Source of the DNA: Corticium candelabrum | Lineage: Eukaryota > Porifera > Homoscleromorpha > Homosclerophorida > Plakinidae | DNA length: 64,000 bases | Assembly: GCF_963422355.1 (NCBI RefSeq) | Contig: NC_085085.1 | Coordinates: forward strand, 12,291,985-12,355,984 | Reading direction: 5' to 3' | Shown here: piece by piece, positions 13,201 to 25,047 of the stretch | How positions within the stretch are numbered: position 1 is the first letter of the stretch | How the letters are laid out: the number at the start of each line of letters is the position of its first letter | Notes under the pieces: generated by a model | Told to the model about the DNA's origin: nothing | The model's database searches: none | Seen by the model: only the letters and a program-made list of their open reading frames with translations | Program-made: the position numbers and the translations under genes

Positions 13201-16200
13201 ATTCAGTAGGTACTTGTTATTCTTAGGATTTTAGGTACGGCCGTACCTAATATCCGCTTACCCAATTTCCTACTACACCCTGTATTGTAGTAGTTAATGC
13301 TATATCGTAAAGTTGCTACGATTCATTACAAATAACACATACAAAAAAAATAAAAAATAACAATAACATGCAGGTAGGTACTATGTGCTACAATACCGGC
13401 AACACACTGCTACAACAACAATTTTAAAGGGGAACTCCCATGAAAATAGAAGTAACGTTCTCATGATAGTACTAAGTGGCCTGATTCTATTGGTACCTTT
13501 CTTTCTTAATAGAACTCTTTCTGAACGGAGAAATTGAGCTTCCAACGTGGGGGCGTAACCCTATGGTAGTCGCCATTTTGAGATGATGACGTACAAATAT
13601 CTTACCGATTGTGCATGTGTTGTCATCAGAGTATATGGCGTAGCTTCCGTACAGTTTTGAGCCCAAATGTGATGACGCTGAGAGCAGTTCAAGTTCGGGA
13701 AACTCTCGTGAAATTGATTCGGACACAGGGGACGGAATCCCCGAGCGCTTGGTCAACTCAGACTGGTGCACATGCGGTCAGTGTGTCGTCATGCCCACTG
13801 CCTTTGCTGCCAAGAGTTTGACGCACTAAGTTAGAGACTCTGTGGTTTACGGTGTGTGGTAGAACACGCAACTTTTGAGCTTGTCTGCCTCAACTACGAC
13901 GTTCTGCACACTGCTGTGTCCGCAGTGGTAGATGTCACTGAAGATTCCTTCACAGAACCTCTGAATCACAGGTTTCTTGACACAAGTGCATACGGTGTTG
14001 CCATTTTGTTTATTGTCTTTCACTTTACAGGCTTTTGAGGTCGACAGCATACAGGCAGTTCACACATTGGGCTCATATGAGACTGGGCAGGCGTGCTAAA
14101 ATGGTCATACCATCATGTGTAGTTTTGCTATTAGAAGACCTTTCCTAGAAGAAGGCAAAGTGTACGTGGGGTTTAGGGAGCATCATGATTAGATATGATT
14201 TTGACAATAATGCTTGTAACTACCTAATTCTAAGAATCTGCGTCAACTAATGTCCCATCTTATACATGCTATAGCGTTATATGTCATAGTTGTATGTTCT
14301 ATGTAAATCTTGTTGTACGAGCACTAACAACAGTTTCCTTGAGTGGTCTTTCACAGGTGGCAATGTTGGCTGGTAAAATCACTGGAGGTTGTCTGGCTTT
14401 GTGTTTTCGAAGAGGTTGTGGATTCAGCTGTCGTTTATTTAGAACTGCTTTAAGGATTCCTTGCAGATAGCCATAGCTCTTTGATTCAGTGATGGGCTTT
14501 GCAACCCAGATCTTGGTAGGTTTGGAAAAAACCACCTTGTATCTCACTTCTCCACTGCTAGTGGTAGCTTGCCTTCTTCCTGTGTTGTGGTTATGATCAA
14601 GTGCAGCCAGCTGTGTTCTTGCAAGCATCCCTTTGTAGCTGAAACGTTGCCTCTTAGGACAATATTTAGTGAGAAGAGCATGGTAAACTTCCAAATTACC
14701 AGTGTGGCTGAAGTCCGTTAGCTTGTCAAGGTCTTTCAAAAGCTTCTTGTTTAGGACTACCGACTTCAGTGCATCATGTGCAGAAGAACATTTCTTTAAC
14801 CACTGCTTTCGTTGGCTCTCTTCAAGTGACAATTCGTTGTGTTCACACTTGCCAAAAGATGTAGCATTCTCCCATGAATGGACATTGATCGTATGGTAAA
14901 TAATAAAAATCCATTTCTCTCTTAGATTTTCAGCTTGTCCATTACATGATTTTGATGACCACCACAAGTGATTTGCCACAGATCTTATCCATGGAAGAAG
15001 GTTACTACAGCCCTTTGCCTTACCCAGTTGGATTAACTTTTTGATAACACTTTTTGAAACGTGCCAAACATCATACTGATGATCTATATCAGGGAACTGC
15101 TTTTTCATGACAGACGTTATCTGCAGGTGTCTATCAGTAGCAATTTGAGCCACAGTTAATCCTTTAGTTACTAGCTCATTGACTGATCGTAGAAACCCCT
15201 CTTTTTCCATCCCAACAGAATAGGAAACTTCGCTGACCTGCACCAACTGAAAATCAACAATAAGCCCTGTATCTTGCTCCACTAGAGTATATGTACAATA
15301 TTTAGCGGAATATCCAGGGCTGTCACATTGTCCATCTCCCAGTAGGTGTAAAGGGTTGTCTTTGAAGTTTTCTAGTATAGATTCCTGGTGACTTTTCCAC
15401 GTTTCATTAACCACAAGACACAGGCATTCATCTTGCAATCGATAAAATGATGATTCCGAGATGAATTGCAATTTTATGATTTGAGCAAAGTGGCTGAATT
15501 TGCTGAATGTTCCTCCTGACAACAGAATCCCTGCTGCGGTTATAAGATTTCCGGCAGGTAGACCAGCAACAAGTGGTTGGGACTGCCAGTTTACATTATG
15601 CCCTTTTGAGCACTCCACTTTTACTACTAACATTGTTCCACTTGTTGATTCTGATTGGCTGACTACAGAAGAGCCACATGTTGGGCAGAATCGGAACAGT
15701 TCACTCAAGGAATTTTTGAAAACAATGAATTTTTGGTCCTCTTGACCACCCATTTCGGTATCCGAATCTTGTGAAGTACAAGATGTGTCAAAGACGCAGT
15801 ATTTCTCTGTTTCACTGTCTGTATTAGGAGAATGTGCCTCTTCATCAGACTCTGTGGACTGACAACTGTCAGTTACTGGTGTTACTAACCATGGGGCAAT
15901 TTGTGGTGGCTGAAGTTGACTAGAATGCATGTCCTCGGGAATTGGTGAAGATTCTCTCACACAGTATGAATGTTCCTTTGTTTCAGCCAGGTCTCTAAGA
16001 TCATATTGCGCTGAAGCATCACAAAATTCACGTGCTTTGGTTCCAGGAGAATTGTTTTCTTTGTTGATTTCTTGGTGGTGCTCATAATCATCATCAGAGT
16101 CAGACACTCTAGCAACCTTAGCATGTTGTTTCATTACTTCAGTAAGGGCCTACATCAACAGGGTCTGCTCTAAGTGACAGGTTGATTGAAACAGACAGTA

Positions 16201-17508
16201 AATAGTAACCTGATTGTGTCTTCGTTTCTGTCCTGTTGATCATTGTTTTCATTTGGAGGTGAAAGTGAAATTGTTGGGACAGCATCTGGCTTGAGGTGAA
16301 TTCGTGGTTTTGTTCCCAGTAATTCTGCTTGCAAATCTCGTTGAAAACAGTCCGGTTCGAAGTGTTCACTGCAGACCAAGCTACTACGTCTAACAGGAGG
16401 ATTCTGTAATCGAAGCTTTGTCAGCCAGTTTCAGCAGAGGCTTGTTCCTAAGAGGTAAGTGATGAAAGCGCACACCATGTTTGCGATCTCCGTCCTTGTT
16501 GTTGCAACCGAACGCAATACAGTAAACCATTCTTTGTAATATAATGGACAACTCACAAGTCAACGGCAGTAGATTAGCTGCAATATTACTTCTACGTAGT
16601 AAAATTATAGTCTCTACTCGCACATTACAACATGCCCTATTCAGTCAGCGTGACCGTATCAGGTCGTTTTCAGTCACGGCATTTGTTCCGCCTAGTCAAC
16701 CTTGTACACGTATGGCCTGAGGTAATAGTAAATAACATTACCACGCATCGTAGACGGCTCACACCCAAGGACGTTCTTAGTGAGCATCCAAGATACTGTG
16801 TTATTAGATGCTACATCCTTTCAAATTCTGACTGACCCTCGATATATCCTCGCTACACAGAGCAACATACGCGAGTAAGATATTGCTACGTCATCATTTC
16901 AAAATGGCGACTGCCATAAGGTTACGCCCCCAATGTTCGAAGCTCAATTTCTCCGTTCAGAAAGAGTTGTATTAAGAAAGAAAGGTACCAATAGAGTCAG
17001 GGCACTTAGTACTATCATGAGAACGTTGCTGGTAATTTCGTGGGAGTTCCCCTTTAGAAATGTCGAGTAGAAAGAAACACACAATTTGTTCAAAACAACT
17101 TTAGTGAGTGAGTAACACTCTTACCATTGCTCTGTCGTTGATACGTAGACGCTCTTATGTTCCTTGCGGATTCTCTGCCGTACAACGCACTCCTGCCTCT
17201 CGCTGTCGTCGCCACACTTCAGACTATCCTGAACGGGCCTCACTTCACCTCGAACGGCCGCAAACGGGATGGTCCCCTCGCGGTACATTCCCAATTTCTT
17301 CTGCAGCCTCGCGTCTGGCGTGAAGCGCGGAACTTCCTGCAAACAGCAAGTCGACACACATCAGGGCGGCGGAAGCTGACGGTGGGTCGATCACCAGACT
17401 GTACTGTACCTCCAGTGCGTCCGCCGTGTCTGCAAACGAACGGTAGGCGACATAACTCACGAGGCCGACGGCTGCGGCACTTCCGCCGACAATCCACTCC
17501 CAAACCAT
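9227..17508 (-). CDS. MUL1: Mitochondrial E3 ubiquitin ligase MUL1/MAPL
   Basis: Three exons on the minus strand: 17508-17410, 17336-17125 and 9980-9227, with phases 0 and 2, giving 354 codons (human MUL1 has 352). Order of parts: N-terminal membrane helix (about residues 4-22), the GIDE/BAM domain split over exons 2 and 3 (AVRGEV, IRKEHKSV, HSRTNTV), a second membrane helix at about 236-257, a basic/amphipathic linker, and a C-terminal C3HC4 RING (Cys304 to Cys338: CVVC, CGHLCSC, CPLC). MUL1 sits in the mitochondrial outer membrane with the GIDE domain in the intermembrane space and the RING in the cytosol, ligating ubiquitin or SUMO. The codon split across the 7.1 kb intron 2 reads TG|G (Trp), exactly where family members have W before a (Q)RTNTV-like motif, which supports joining these distant exons. 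That intron hosts a complete THAP transposon. The start ATG is the only one before the membrane helix. Confidence 0.9.
9981..13423. other. MUL1 intron 2, proximal part: degenerate repeats
   Basis: No exon found. It contains a (GGT)n tract (about 10171-10194), pairs of degenerate direct repeats (for example AGAGCCAAAACAAAA plus AGATTAGCTAGGCGT near 11352-11410 and 11722-11785), a telomere-like TTTAGG run and repeated ACCAGATTTCC/GGAAATCTGGT arms near 12850-12920. These look like remnants of several old insertions. Confidence 0.5.
12641..12678. repeat. Telomere-like TTTAGG/TTAGGG run
   Basis: Five to six adjacent units of (G)GTTTAG / GGGTTAG / AGTTAGGG type. TTAGGG is the ancestral animal telomere repeat, so this may be a tiny interstitial telomeric patch or chance low complexity. 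Confidence 0.4.
13428..17053 (-). mobile_element. THAP-transposase DNA transposon (Kolobok-like) with long inverted ends
   Basis: The ends 13428-13610 and 16883-17053 are inverted copies about 175-185 bp long, both starting AGGGGAACTCCC and sharing the GGTACCTTTCTTTCTTAATA and CGCCATTTTGA segments. The left flank is TTAA and the right flank TTAG, consistent with a decayed TTAA target duplication, the hallmark of Kolobok and some other superfamilies. Inside on the minus strand are a THAP zinc finger and a 611-codon transposase frame. The element lies entirely within MUL1 intron 2 in the same orientation as MUL1. Confidence 0.85.
14299..16530 (-). pseudogene. THAP-domain transposase, frameshifted
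   Basis: The N-terminal THAP zinc finger starts at ATG 16530 (YCIAFGC, FHHLPLRN) and continues with VCSEHFEPDCF in another frame. The reading frame changes near 16425, just before the conserved Trp of the fold, so the THAP module appears broken by a small indel. The main frame 16134-14299 (611 codons) is open. It contains a CPTCG/CSKGHNVNW zinc-ribbon-like segment, then DGQCDSPG, ATDRH, QYDVWHVSK and TGNLEVYHAL, which match the spaced acidic motifs (DDE class) of the Kolobok-type transposases that accompany THAP domains. A short intron near 16140-16195 may link the parts. The product would bind and cut the element ends. Given the frameshift it is probably inactive, though the main frame looks young. 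Confidence 0.75.
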
Positions 17509-17829
17509 ACGAAACGCCCGCAATTCGGTACACTCCTGTGCGCAGGCGTTCTCCCGTACACTTGTGCCGACTTCCAGTGGCACAGCTACCGTTTTAGGGA
17601 AGTGGTCACGTGAATGAGCATGCGTACACCGTCGTTCGCTCGGCATTTGTATTTGTGTCTCTCCTCTTCTTTTCATTCGCGTCGTCGTCTCTGCAGTGGG
17701 CAGGAGGGCGAGATTCTGACCGTTTGGTGGCTCGTCTGTCGTTCTCTCTCTTCGTAGCGTTGGTGGCAGTTTGAGGGCGGAGATTTTGAGACGTCGAGAG
17801 GTGTTCAGCGCTAGACAACACACTCGAAA
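17509..17829. promoter_or_regulatory. Shared divergent promoter region of MUL1 and merlin
   Basis: Only 321 bp separate the MUL1 start codon (minus) from the merlin start codon (plus). This stretch must contain both 5' UTRs and probably a bidirectional core promoter. It is GC-richer than the flanks; no convincing TATA box is seen. Confidence 0.55.
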
Positions 17830-20800
17830 ATGCCCAAACAGCTAGACGTGCGTGTGACGACGATGGACGCCGAGCTCGAGTTCTCTATAGACGTACGTTG
17901 CGTACTTCCACTTCCATTCTGGCTTCTTGTTTGATTAAAGATATTAGATTTGGTTCACATGTTCTTCATTGGCCTCTTTCTAGTCGAAGGCTCCAGGCAA
18001 GACGTTGTTTGACATGGTGACCAAGACAATCGGTTTGCGAGAGGCCTGGTTTTTTGGTTTATACTACAAAGACGTGAAGGGCATTGATGCCTGGCTACGA
18101 TTTGACAAGAAGGTGAGCATGTTTGCTGTTGGAATGACTTCATAGTATCTACTAAAATAATTGCTGTTTTTCGAAAATTGTTTTTGGCTCTTCTTTGGGT
18201 GGATAACTAGTAATGAGTGTTTTACATGTTGGTTGCATTTATAGGTTGTTTATTATATATAGGTTGTCTAGGGGATGCTATCAGTAATCTATTGCTAGAT
18301 TTGTATGCCAACAACCTCTTCTTTCTTTCTCTTCTTTCTATATCTTTCTTTCTATTATTGCTAATAGAATGGCTTAGAGGCAGGAAAATCAGTATGTAAC
18401 TCAAGATTAATGTTATGGAATTTTTTATCTGGCAGTGGAGAGCTCAAACTAGGTGCCAGACAGTGGACAACGTCGTTGTATTGGTAGTGATGCTTGTCTG
18501 TCTGGACATTCTAGTAAATTGTTGGATGAATTTGTCTGACACATTTGTTCGACAAAGTTGTCTGACAAATGTTGTCCAACAAATATTGTCCCGACAAATG
18601 TTGTCCGACCGAGTTGGTTTTGGACTAGAAACTGGAGCGGATCGACTTTACAAGGGACCCACTTGCACCAGTCGATCACAATTAACATTGACCGCTTCCA
18701 TGCACACTGCTCAACATGGCACTTCTCGTCTCCTTGTCGAGGCTGAAAAGCGGCAAGCGGTAAACACCCTAGTAGGTGTTGAAATGAAACCGACAGCCCA
18801 TGCTAATTTGTTTAGGGACTTTTCCAGTTTGACAGGTATTTACCTCACTCTACCTCAAACCAAATGGTGTACCTGCCAGATAATAAGCAAGGGCTTATAG
18901 CACAGATACAATGTGGCATATTTGTACATGATCGTAAATATAAGTAATGAGAAGCCACAGCGTATAGAGAGTGTTAAGGAGTGAGCCAGGTTTGTTGTTT
19001 TTGTGGTTATACTTCTAACCAGCTGATGGAAGCAACGCAAATGTCATTGCCTGTCTATTCTCTGTCTCTCAATTGTTAGTTTCTGAATTTGAAATGGCCG
19101 CTTGATTATTCAACTGTATGTATGTGTGCATTTTGGAGTCTTAATTAAACGGCTGCAGGGATTTCTCACCTGTTCATTTACTAAGCACATGTTCTCATAT
19201 TACATTTCTTTAGTCAGCTAGACAATTGTTTGCTTATTAGAAAGGTGTACAGTGAGACTGCCAGACTGCTGTGATTGCTTGCATACTACTTGTAGTAGAG
19301 TGTTACAGACACAGGCAGATGTCCACTTCAAGTGTGGAACTTTGACTTCAAGCTTTTTACTTAACATTTGCCACTTTGATCCCTAAATGTGGATGAGATT
19401 GCAGTTGATGAAGTACCATTTGGATACATCTCTCTGACTGCATGTAGTGTGTGATGATAACTGCCTGTTTAGATTACTAATATCTTGCATTTGGTGGTGA
19501 ACGTAGTAGTCATGGAATATTGAGAAATTTGACAATGAAAGAGATGGATGAAGCACAGTATTATCAGTTTATCGACCAGATTACAGGGGGCAACAACAGG
19601 GACCCGTTTTCGCAGTCAGGCAACTCCTTGCTGTATAGGCTTTAGAGAAAGAGGCCATGCCGCAGTAGATTCTTGTTAAACCTTAGACAAGCCTTCAGAT
19701 AGAGTAATTGTATAAGTCATTTCCCTCAAGGCACCTGTTTGGATAGGTGCTTTTTCGATCGTTTATTTGGTAAGCTATGTGTCTGAGGCAAGGTCTGGAC
19801 GTCCGAGGCTACGCATTTTGTAATCCAAACAGTGCTTGGCAGGGGGCTGTTTGGATTAGTTGTTCTACTGTACTGTCGTATTTTGCCAAGGTGCTAAGTA
19901 GTCTCGTGTGGCCAGATGTTCAGCATACGTCGAACAAGAGGATAGCAGTCTGACTACACAAAGACCGAGAGCTACCAACTTTGTTAGTGTGGGTGTAACC
20001 AACAAATGCGGCAATTATTCTCTTTCAACTGGCGATCATTCCTCCCAACTGCCATAGACCCTCCCAACTTGCAAAATTCAGCCATGGCTGGCTCTAGTGA
20101 GAACATTCTGTATTAATGTGCAAAATATGTTTTACCACTTGTAAAGCAGGTTCATGTGCATTCGTAGCTGCTCATAATACATGTACATGTATGTTAAGTG
20201 TGGAAGGCATAACGACACTGTGTTTTGTTTAGGTTGCTGATCAGGACCTACCAAAGGAGAATCCGCTGAACCTTTACTTTAAAGTGAAGTTCTATCCAGA
20301 GGATGTGTCTGAAGAGCTTGTTCAAGAGATCACACAGCACTTGTTCTTCTTGCAAGTGAAACAGCAAATTCTAGACATGGAGATTTATTGTCCACCCGAG
20401 GCGTCAGTGCTATTGGCATCCTATGCAGTACAAGCTAAGTTTGGGGATTATGACGAGTCTGTTTATAAGCCTGGTTTTCTTGCTGAAGAAAGATTACTAC
20501 CTCAAAGGGTAATATTCGCAGCTAGTTGTATGGTGTTAATTAAACGTTGTGTAGCTATTGATGGCACAAGCTTGATATCAAAGCATTGATGCGTACAGTA
20601 AATTTAAGCTGGTGGTAATTTTTGGCTGCACTTTTTTCTAATCTCTGACCTTGGGGCCAAGACATGGTTAAATGGGAACTCTCACCAAATACTAAAACTT
20701 TCTGAAAGTAAGATACAAGGGCTAGTGTCTTCCTGCAGAAAGCTTACGGTCCAACCAGCCACAGAAGCAGATAATATGGCCACGAGTTGTTCAGATGATT

Positions 20801-23800
20801 TCCCATATGAGTTACTCTCTGTCCTTGTTTGGAAGTAAATACTTTAAGTCTACCCATACCAAGTGCTCCTAACGCACCCAAAATTCATCGAGACATGATC
20901 TATGAACTAATTTAAAAAGGGGCTCCTTTTGAGGCTCCATGGTTGTATTGACACAGTCGATACTTGCGTGATAACTTTGGGGTCCCAGTTTGGTTTAGTC
21001 AATAAATCGCAACTTGCTACCATATGTCTCACAATCCTTACTTTGAAAAGTGCATAGGTATCGGTCTTCCATGCCAACCAGCAATCAAAGTTACATATAT
21101 GGGTACTAAACACACCCACACAGATAATTTCAATGCTTTACTTCTCTGGTTAGTGTCTGCAGTAAACGGTTGCAATGGGTTGTGTCATGAAGTGACAGCT
21201 TTCATCTTAGAGATTGCTGATTTTGGTGGGAGTTCTCTTTAAACGTTTTTCGTTTCTGTACTATTAGTACTGAGGGAAATTTCCAGGCCACTAGACTGCA
21301 TTTGAAATGATCGTTGTTATTTGAGTTTATGTTGCCAAACAATTTTAGTTTGTGGGATAACAGATAATATTGTCTGGGCTTTGCTTTTATTGATTAATTG
21401 TAAATGTGACACATTGTCATCTGACATACATACACTGCCAGAGTTATACTCTTTACAGTAAATTATTGGCGAGTGAAGCAATCCTTTCTCTTTTGTCATG
21501 TCAGTTGAAGGTCACCGTACGTTTATTTATATTTTTTATTTTTATTTTTTATTTATATATGCATATTTATGTGGGTTATTGTCGTATGAATTTACGGCTG
21601 AATAGAGGGACAGATTGACATAATGGTGATGCCACATGATTATAATTTTGACTGAGTAGTGCAATGTCATGTGCTACAAACTGAAATCACAGGTTCCTCT
21701 CGAGGTGTTGACTGAATAATGAAATTTCTTGGCGAAAAGAGTGAGGTGACTCACGACTAATTAAAGATCGAGGACCGGATGAGGGTGGGGCTTGACAAAG
21801 GAATAGCAAGGAAATCTAGAAGAAGAATTAACATAGTCTGTTATCCGAGTTCCTGTGCAAATGCATTGACAGAAATTATTGCTACTCAATCTCGTTTGCC
21901 TAACACAATGTTACATGAATATTTAGTAGTTATAATGTATATGCATGAAATAGTTTGAAGATCCAGTAGTGTCATGTTTAAATGTATTTACTGTATGTAT
22001 CCTGTTCATGGGACATTTTTGTACATTATTTTTCGACTTCAATGAATTGAAATTTTTCTGGTATTTTGGCTTTCACTTGCGGCATTTTCTGTAAACGCTT
22101 GGTTTCGTTTGTGACATTAAATCGTAACGTCTGATCACATGACTGATATGTGCAGGTCATAGATCAGTATCAAATGAGTGTAGACATGTGGGAGGAGAGA
22201 GTCATTTCGTGGTATTCAGAACACAGAGGTCTGCTGAGGTAGCCGAATGATCCACTGACCTACCATGTATTTATGTTGTAGTATATACCCCTCTTTTATT
22301 CGTTGTATTGAACAGAGATGAAGCCGAAATTGAGTACTTGAAGATCGCGCAAGACTTGGAGATGTACGGAGTGAACTATTTCCAGATAAAGGTTGGATAT
22401 TGTAACGTGTGCTCTTGCTTGTCATCTCCAATTGGTTTATCTTGTTTGTTGATAGAACAAGAAGGGAACTGATTTATGGCTGGGTGTGGATGCGTTAGGA
22501 TTAAACATTTACGAGAAGGACGACAGGCTGTCTCCTAAAATTTCGTTTCCCTGGAGCGAAATAAGGAATATCTCATTTCATGACAAACGGGTGAGTCACT
22601 TGTTGCTGACAGTTAGTATATAATAAATCATTTTGTATATAAAATCATTTTGTATTGACAGTTCACTATAAAGCCTATTGATAAAAAGTCTCCTGATTTT
22701 TCTTTTTTCGCTCCGCTTCTTCGAATCAACAAACTGGTTTGTTGGTTATAGATGTTTGTTGTTGGGTTATTAGTAAGTCATTGTGGCCGTGCTGTACTTC
22801 TGTAATTAGATATTACAGCTTTGTATTGGAAACCATGATTTGTTTATGCGTCGACGAAGATTGGATTCTATGGAAGTGCAGCAGATGAAAGCCCAAGCTC
22901 GTGAAGAAAAAGCAAGGAAACAGGTGCTGTAGATTGACAAAGCATTTGTTCTCTGTGTGCAGTGTTTGGTTGGTATCAAACATTTGATGTTGCAGTTAGT
23001 GTTTTTGTTGTATTTGGCTTGTTTGTGTGTTCATTTATGCATCTAGTTGTTGTCTCTTCATTCATCTACCAGTCCACTTGTTTGTTCGTTTATTTGTCTT
23101 CCTGTCTGTTAGTCAGGTGTGCTGGAAAGGAACTTTATGAAAGTGTCAATGAATAATAACATATACTAGTGGGGTACACAAGGTAGTAGAGGGGTATACA
23201 AGGTAGTAGAGGGGTGCACAAGGTAGTAGAGGGGTACACAATGTAGTAGAGGGGTACACAAGGTAGTAGAGGGGTACAGAAGGTAGTAGAGGGGTACAGA
23301 AGGTAGTAGAGGGGTACACAAGGTGGTAGTGGGATAGACAAGTTAGTAGTGGTGTAGACAAGCTAGTAGTGGGGTACACAAGTTAGTAGTGGGGTACACA
23401 AGTTAGTAGTGGGGTACACAAGTTAGTAGTGGGGTACACAAGCTAGTAGTGGGGTACACAAGTGATTGATATGTGAGATGTGTGCTGTAGTTGGAAAGGA
23501 GTCGTCTTGCTAAAGAAAAAATGGCTCGTGATGAGGCTGTACGAGAGAAAATTGAGCTGCAGAAGAGACTCCAGTACTTTGAAGAAGCAGCTCAGAGAGC
23601 AAACGAAGCATTGGTATGCAAACTTGTTGCTATCACAAGCTATGTGTGATTGCAAATTGTGTAATTCATAGCTGAGATCGGAAGAGACAGCAGATTTGTT
23701 GGCAGAGAAGGTGCGGTGTGCAGAGGAGGAAGCACAGCTACTTGCTATGAAGGCACAGGAGGCCGAGTCCGAGATAGAGAGAGCAAGAATGGCTGCTTTC

Positions 23801-24866
23801 AGAGTATCGTTTATGTATTTTCGTATGCAATGTTTGCGCTGACCGACAGTGTGTAGAGTGAAGAAGAGAAACGGCAAATGGAATTGAAAGCCAAGCAAGC
23901 TGAGCAGATAGCTCGTAAGGTGTTCGACGATGCTCGTGACAGGTATGCAGGAAATATGTCTTGGTATTAACTCTAACCACGCATGCGTTAGGGTTACAGT
24001 AATGCCTCTGTCGTTCAGTGCACTGTGCACCTACACTTGTCAGTGTATTCTCTGCTCACTCTCACTCTGTTGTAATTGTAATACGTTATGCTATTGTGTA
24101 AGGGCACAAGAGGCGGAGCGTCTGCGATCTGCATTGTCACAAGCAAAAGAAGCCGAAAAGGGTGCCAAACGTCAACTGTTGGATTTAACGTCATCGCCTG
24201 GTCTGGTAAGAGCAAAGTGTTTATAAAGACATTACGGACATTTGAAATGCACATCAAGTGTAGATCTTAGAGTGTGCACACCTAAATTACGGAAATCGTA
24301 ACTGATTGTTTGTTTGCCAAGCAATACGAATCATTCTTAGCTTAAAATTTTTTCACATTTCTTTACACCTTCAGGATGTCGTAGTTGTTTGTCACTTGAA
24401 GAACATACCGATCATACTGTCGGCACTAGAACATTTAGAGAATTGCTTTCCATACTTGTTTTAGTTGTTGGATGGTCAGGATGTTCCCGCAAGTGATGCT
24501 TTATCAGATGCAGGTAGTACAGGTGATCTGCTTGGTGAAGGAGAATTTGAAGAGCTGTCAAAGCAGATTGAAAAAGAAAGGTGGTCTCTTTGAGATCTCG
24601 TGCTGTTTGGGAGATAGAATGTCTTGTTTATGAATATCCAGGTTAGAATATCAGGCAAAGAGTAAGCATCTCAATGGTCAGCTTAGTCAGCTGAAATTCG
24701 ATATGGAGGTGGGGATTGCCTCATTGCGCTTGCTTGTTTGTAAGATGATGGTGTTTTAATGTTATATTAGAGTATGCGACTGGATACCAAGCAGACACCA
24801 GAAGACTTATTGCATGATGAAAATACTCGTAAAGGAATAACAAAGTATTCGACTTTGGAGAAGGTA

Positions 24867-24950
<84 letters not shown>

Positions 24951-25047
24951 AGCTGCAATGAATAGTTTCATTTATGACTTTGTTTCTTGCGTATAGATTA
25001 CTTCAGGTAGCACTCGAGCAAGAGTTGCATTTTTTGAAGAATTATAG
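17830..25047 (+). CDS. NF2: Merlin (ERM-family FERM tumour suppressor), complete
   Basis: Sixteen exons join without a phase conflict to 573 codons (human 595): 17830-17892, 17984-18112, 20233-20508, 22156-22238, 22316-22391, 22456-22590, 22662-22736, 22810-22923, 23491-23613, 23672-23803, 23857-23942, 24103-24205, 24465-24580, 24642-24708, 24771-24863, 24997-25047. Residues 1-300 are the FERM domain ([49 protein letters not shown]). About 300-465 is the alpha-helical coiled coil, and 490-573 the C-terminal domain ending RVAFFEEL, the merlin rather than ezrin/radixin/moesin signature. Merlin links cortical membrane proteins to Hippo signalling. The position equivalent to human Ser518 is Ser497 in FEELSKQ, where the basic residues of the PAK/PKA site are replaced by acidic ones. 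Introns 2 and 3 are 1.6-2.1 kb and hold no other gene that I can see. An AATAAA lies about 100 bp after the stop. Confidence 0.96.
23164..23462. repeat. 20-bp minisatellite in merlin intron 8
   Basis: About 15 head-to-tail units with an exact 20 bp period, consensus GGGGTACACAAGGTAGTAGA. The later copies have AAGTTAGTAGT variants, so two subfamilies lie in separate blocks. It is too regular, and lacks the spacers, for a CRISPR array. Confidence 0.95.
24872..24949. repeat. (TG)n microsatellite, merlin intron 15
   Basis: It begins a few bases after the exon 15 donor. Equivalent tracts sit at the same place in both downstream merlin pseudogenes (about 26911-26996 and 40259-40343). Confidence 0.95.

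Noticed and set aside
16139-16379. Separate small minus-strand genes of 69-77 codons
   Set aside because: They are pieces of the THAP domain of the transposase split by a frame break, not independent genes.
17605-17823. Upstream in-frame extension of MUL1 exon 1
   Set aside because: The frame is open to 17823, but the family N-terminus begins at the membrane helix and the extension looks like 5' UTR.
18535-18620. Repeated TGT(C)GACAAA/GTTGTC words in merlin intron 2
   Set aside because: Short imperfect repeats without clear ends or period; insufficient to call an element.
23164-23462. CRISPR-like regular array
   Set aside because: No unique spacers: the full 20-bp unit repeats, the host DNA is eukaryotic, and it lies in an intron.
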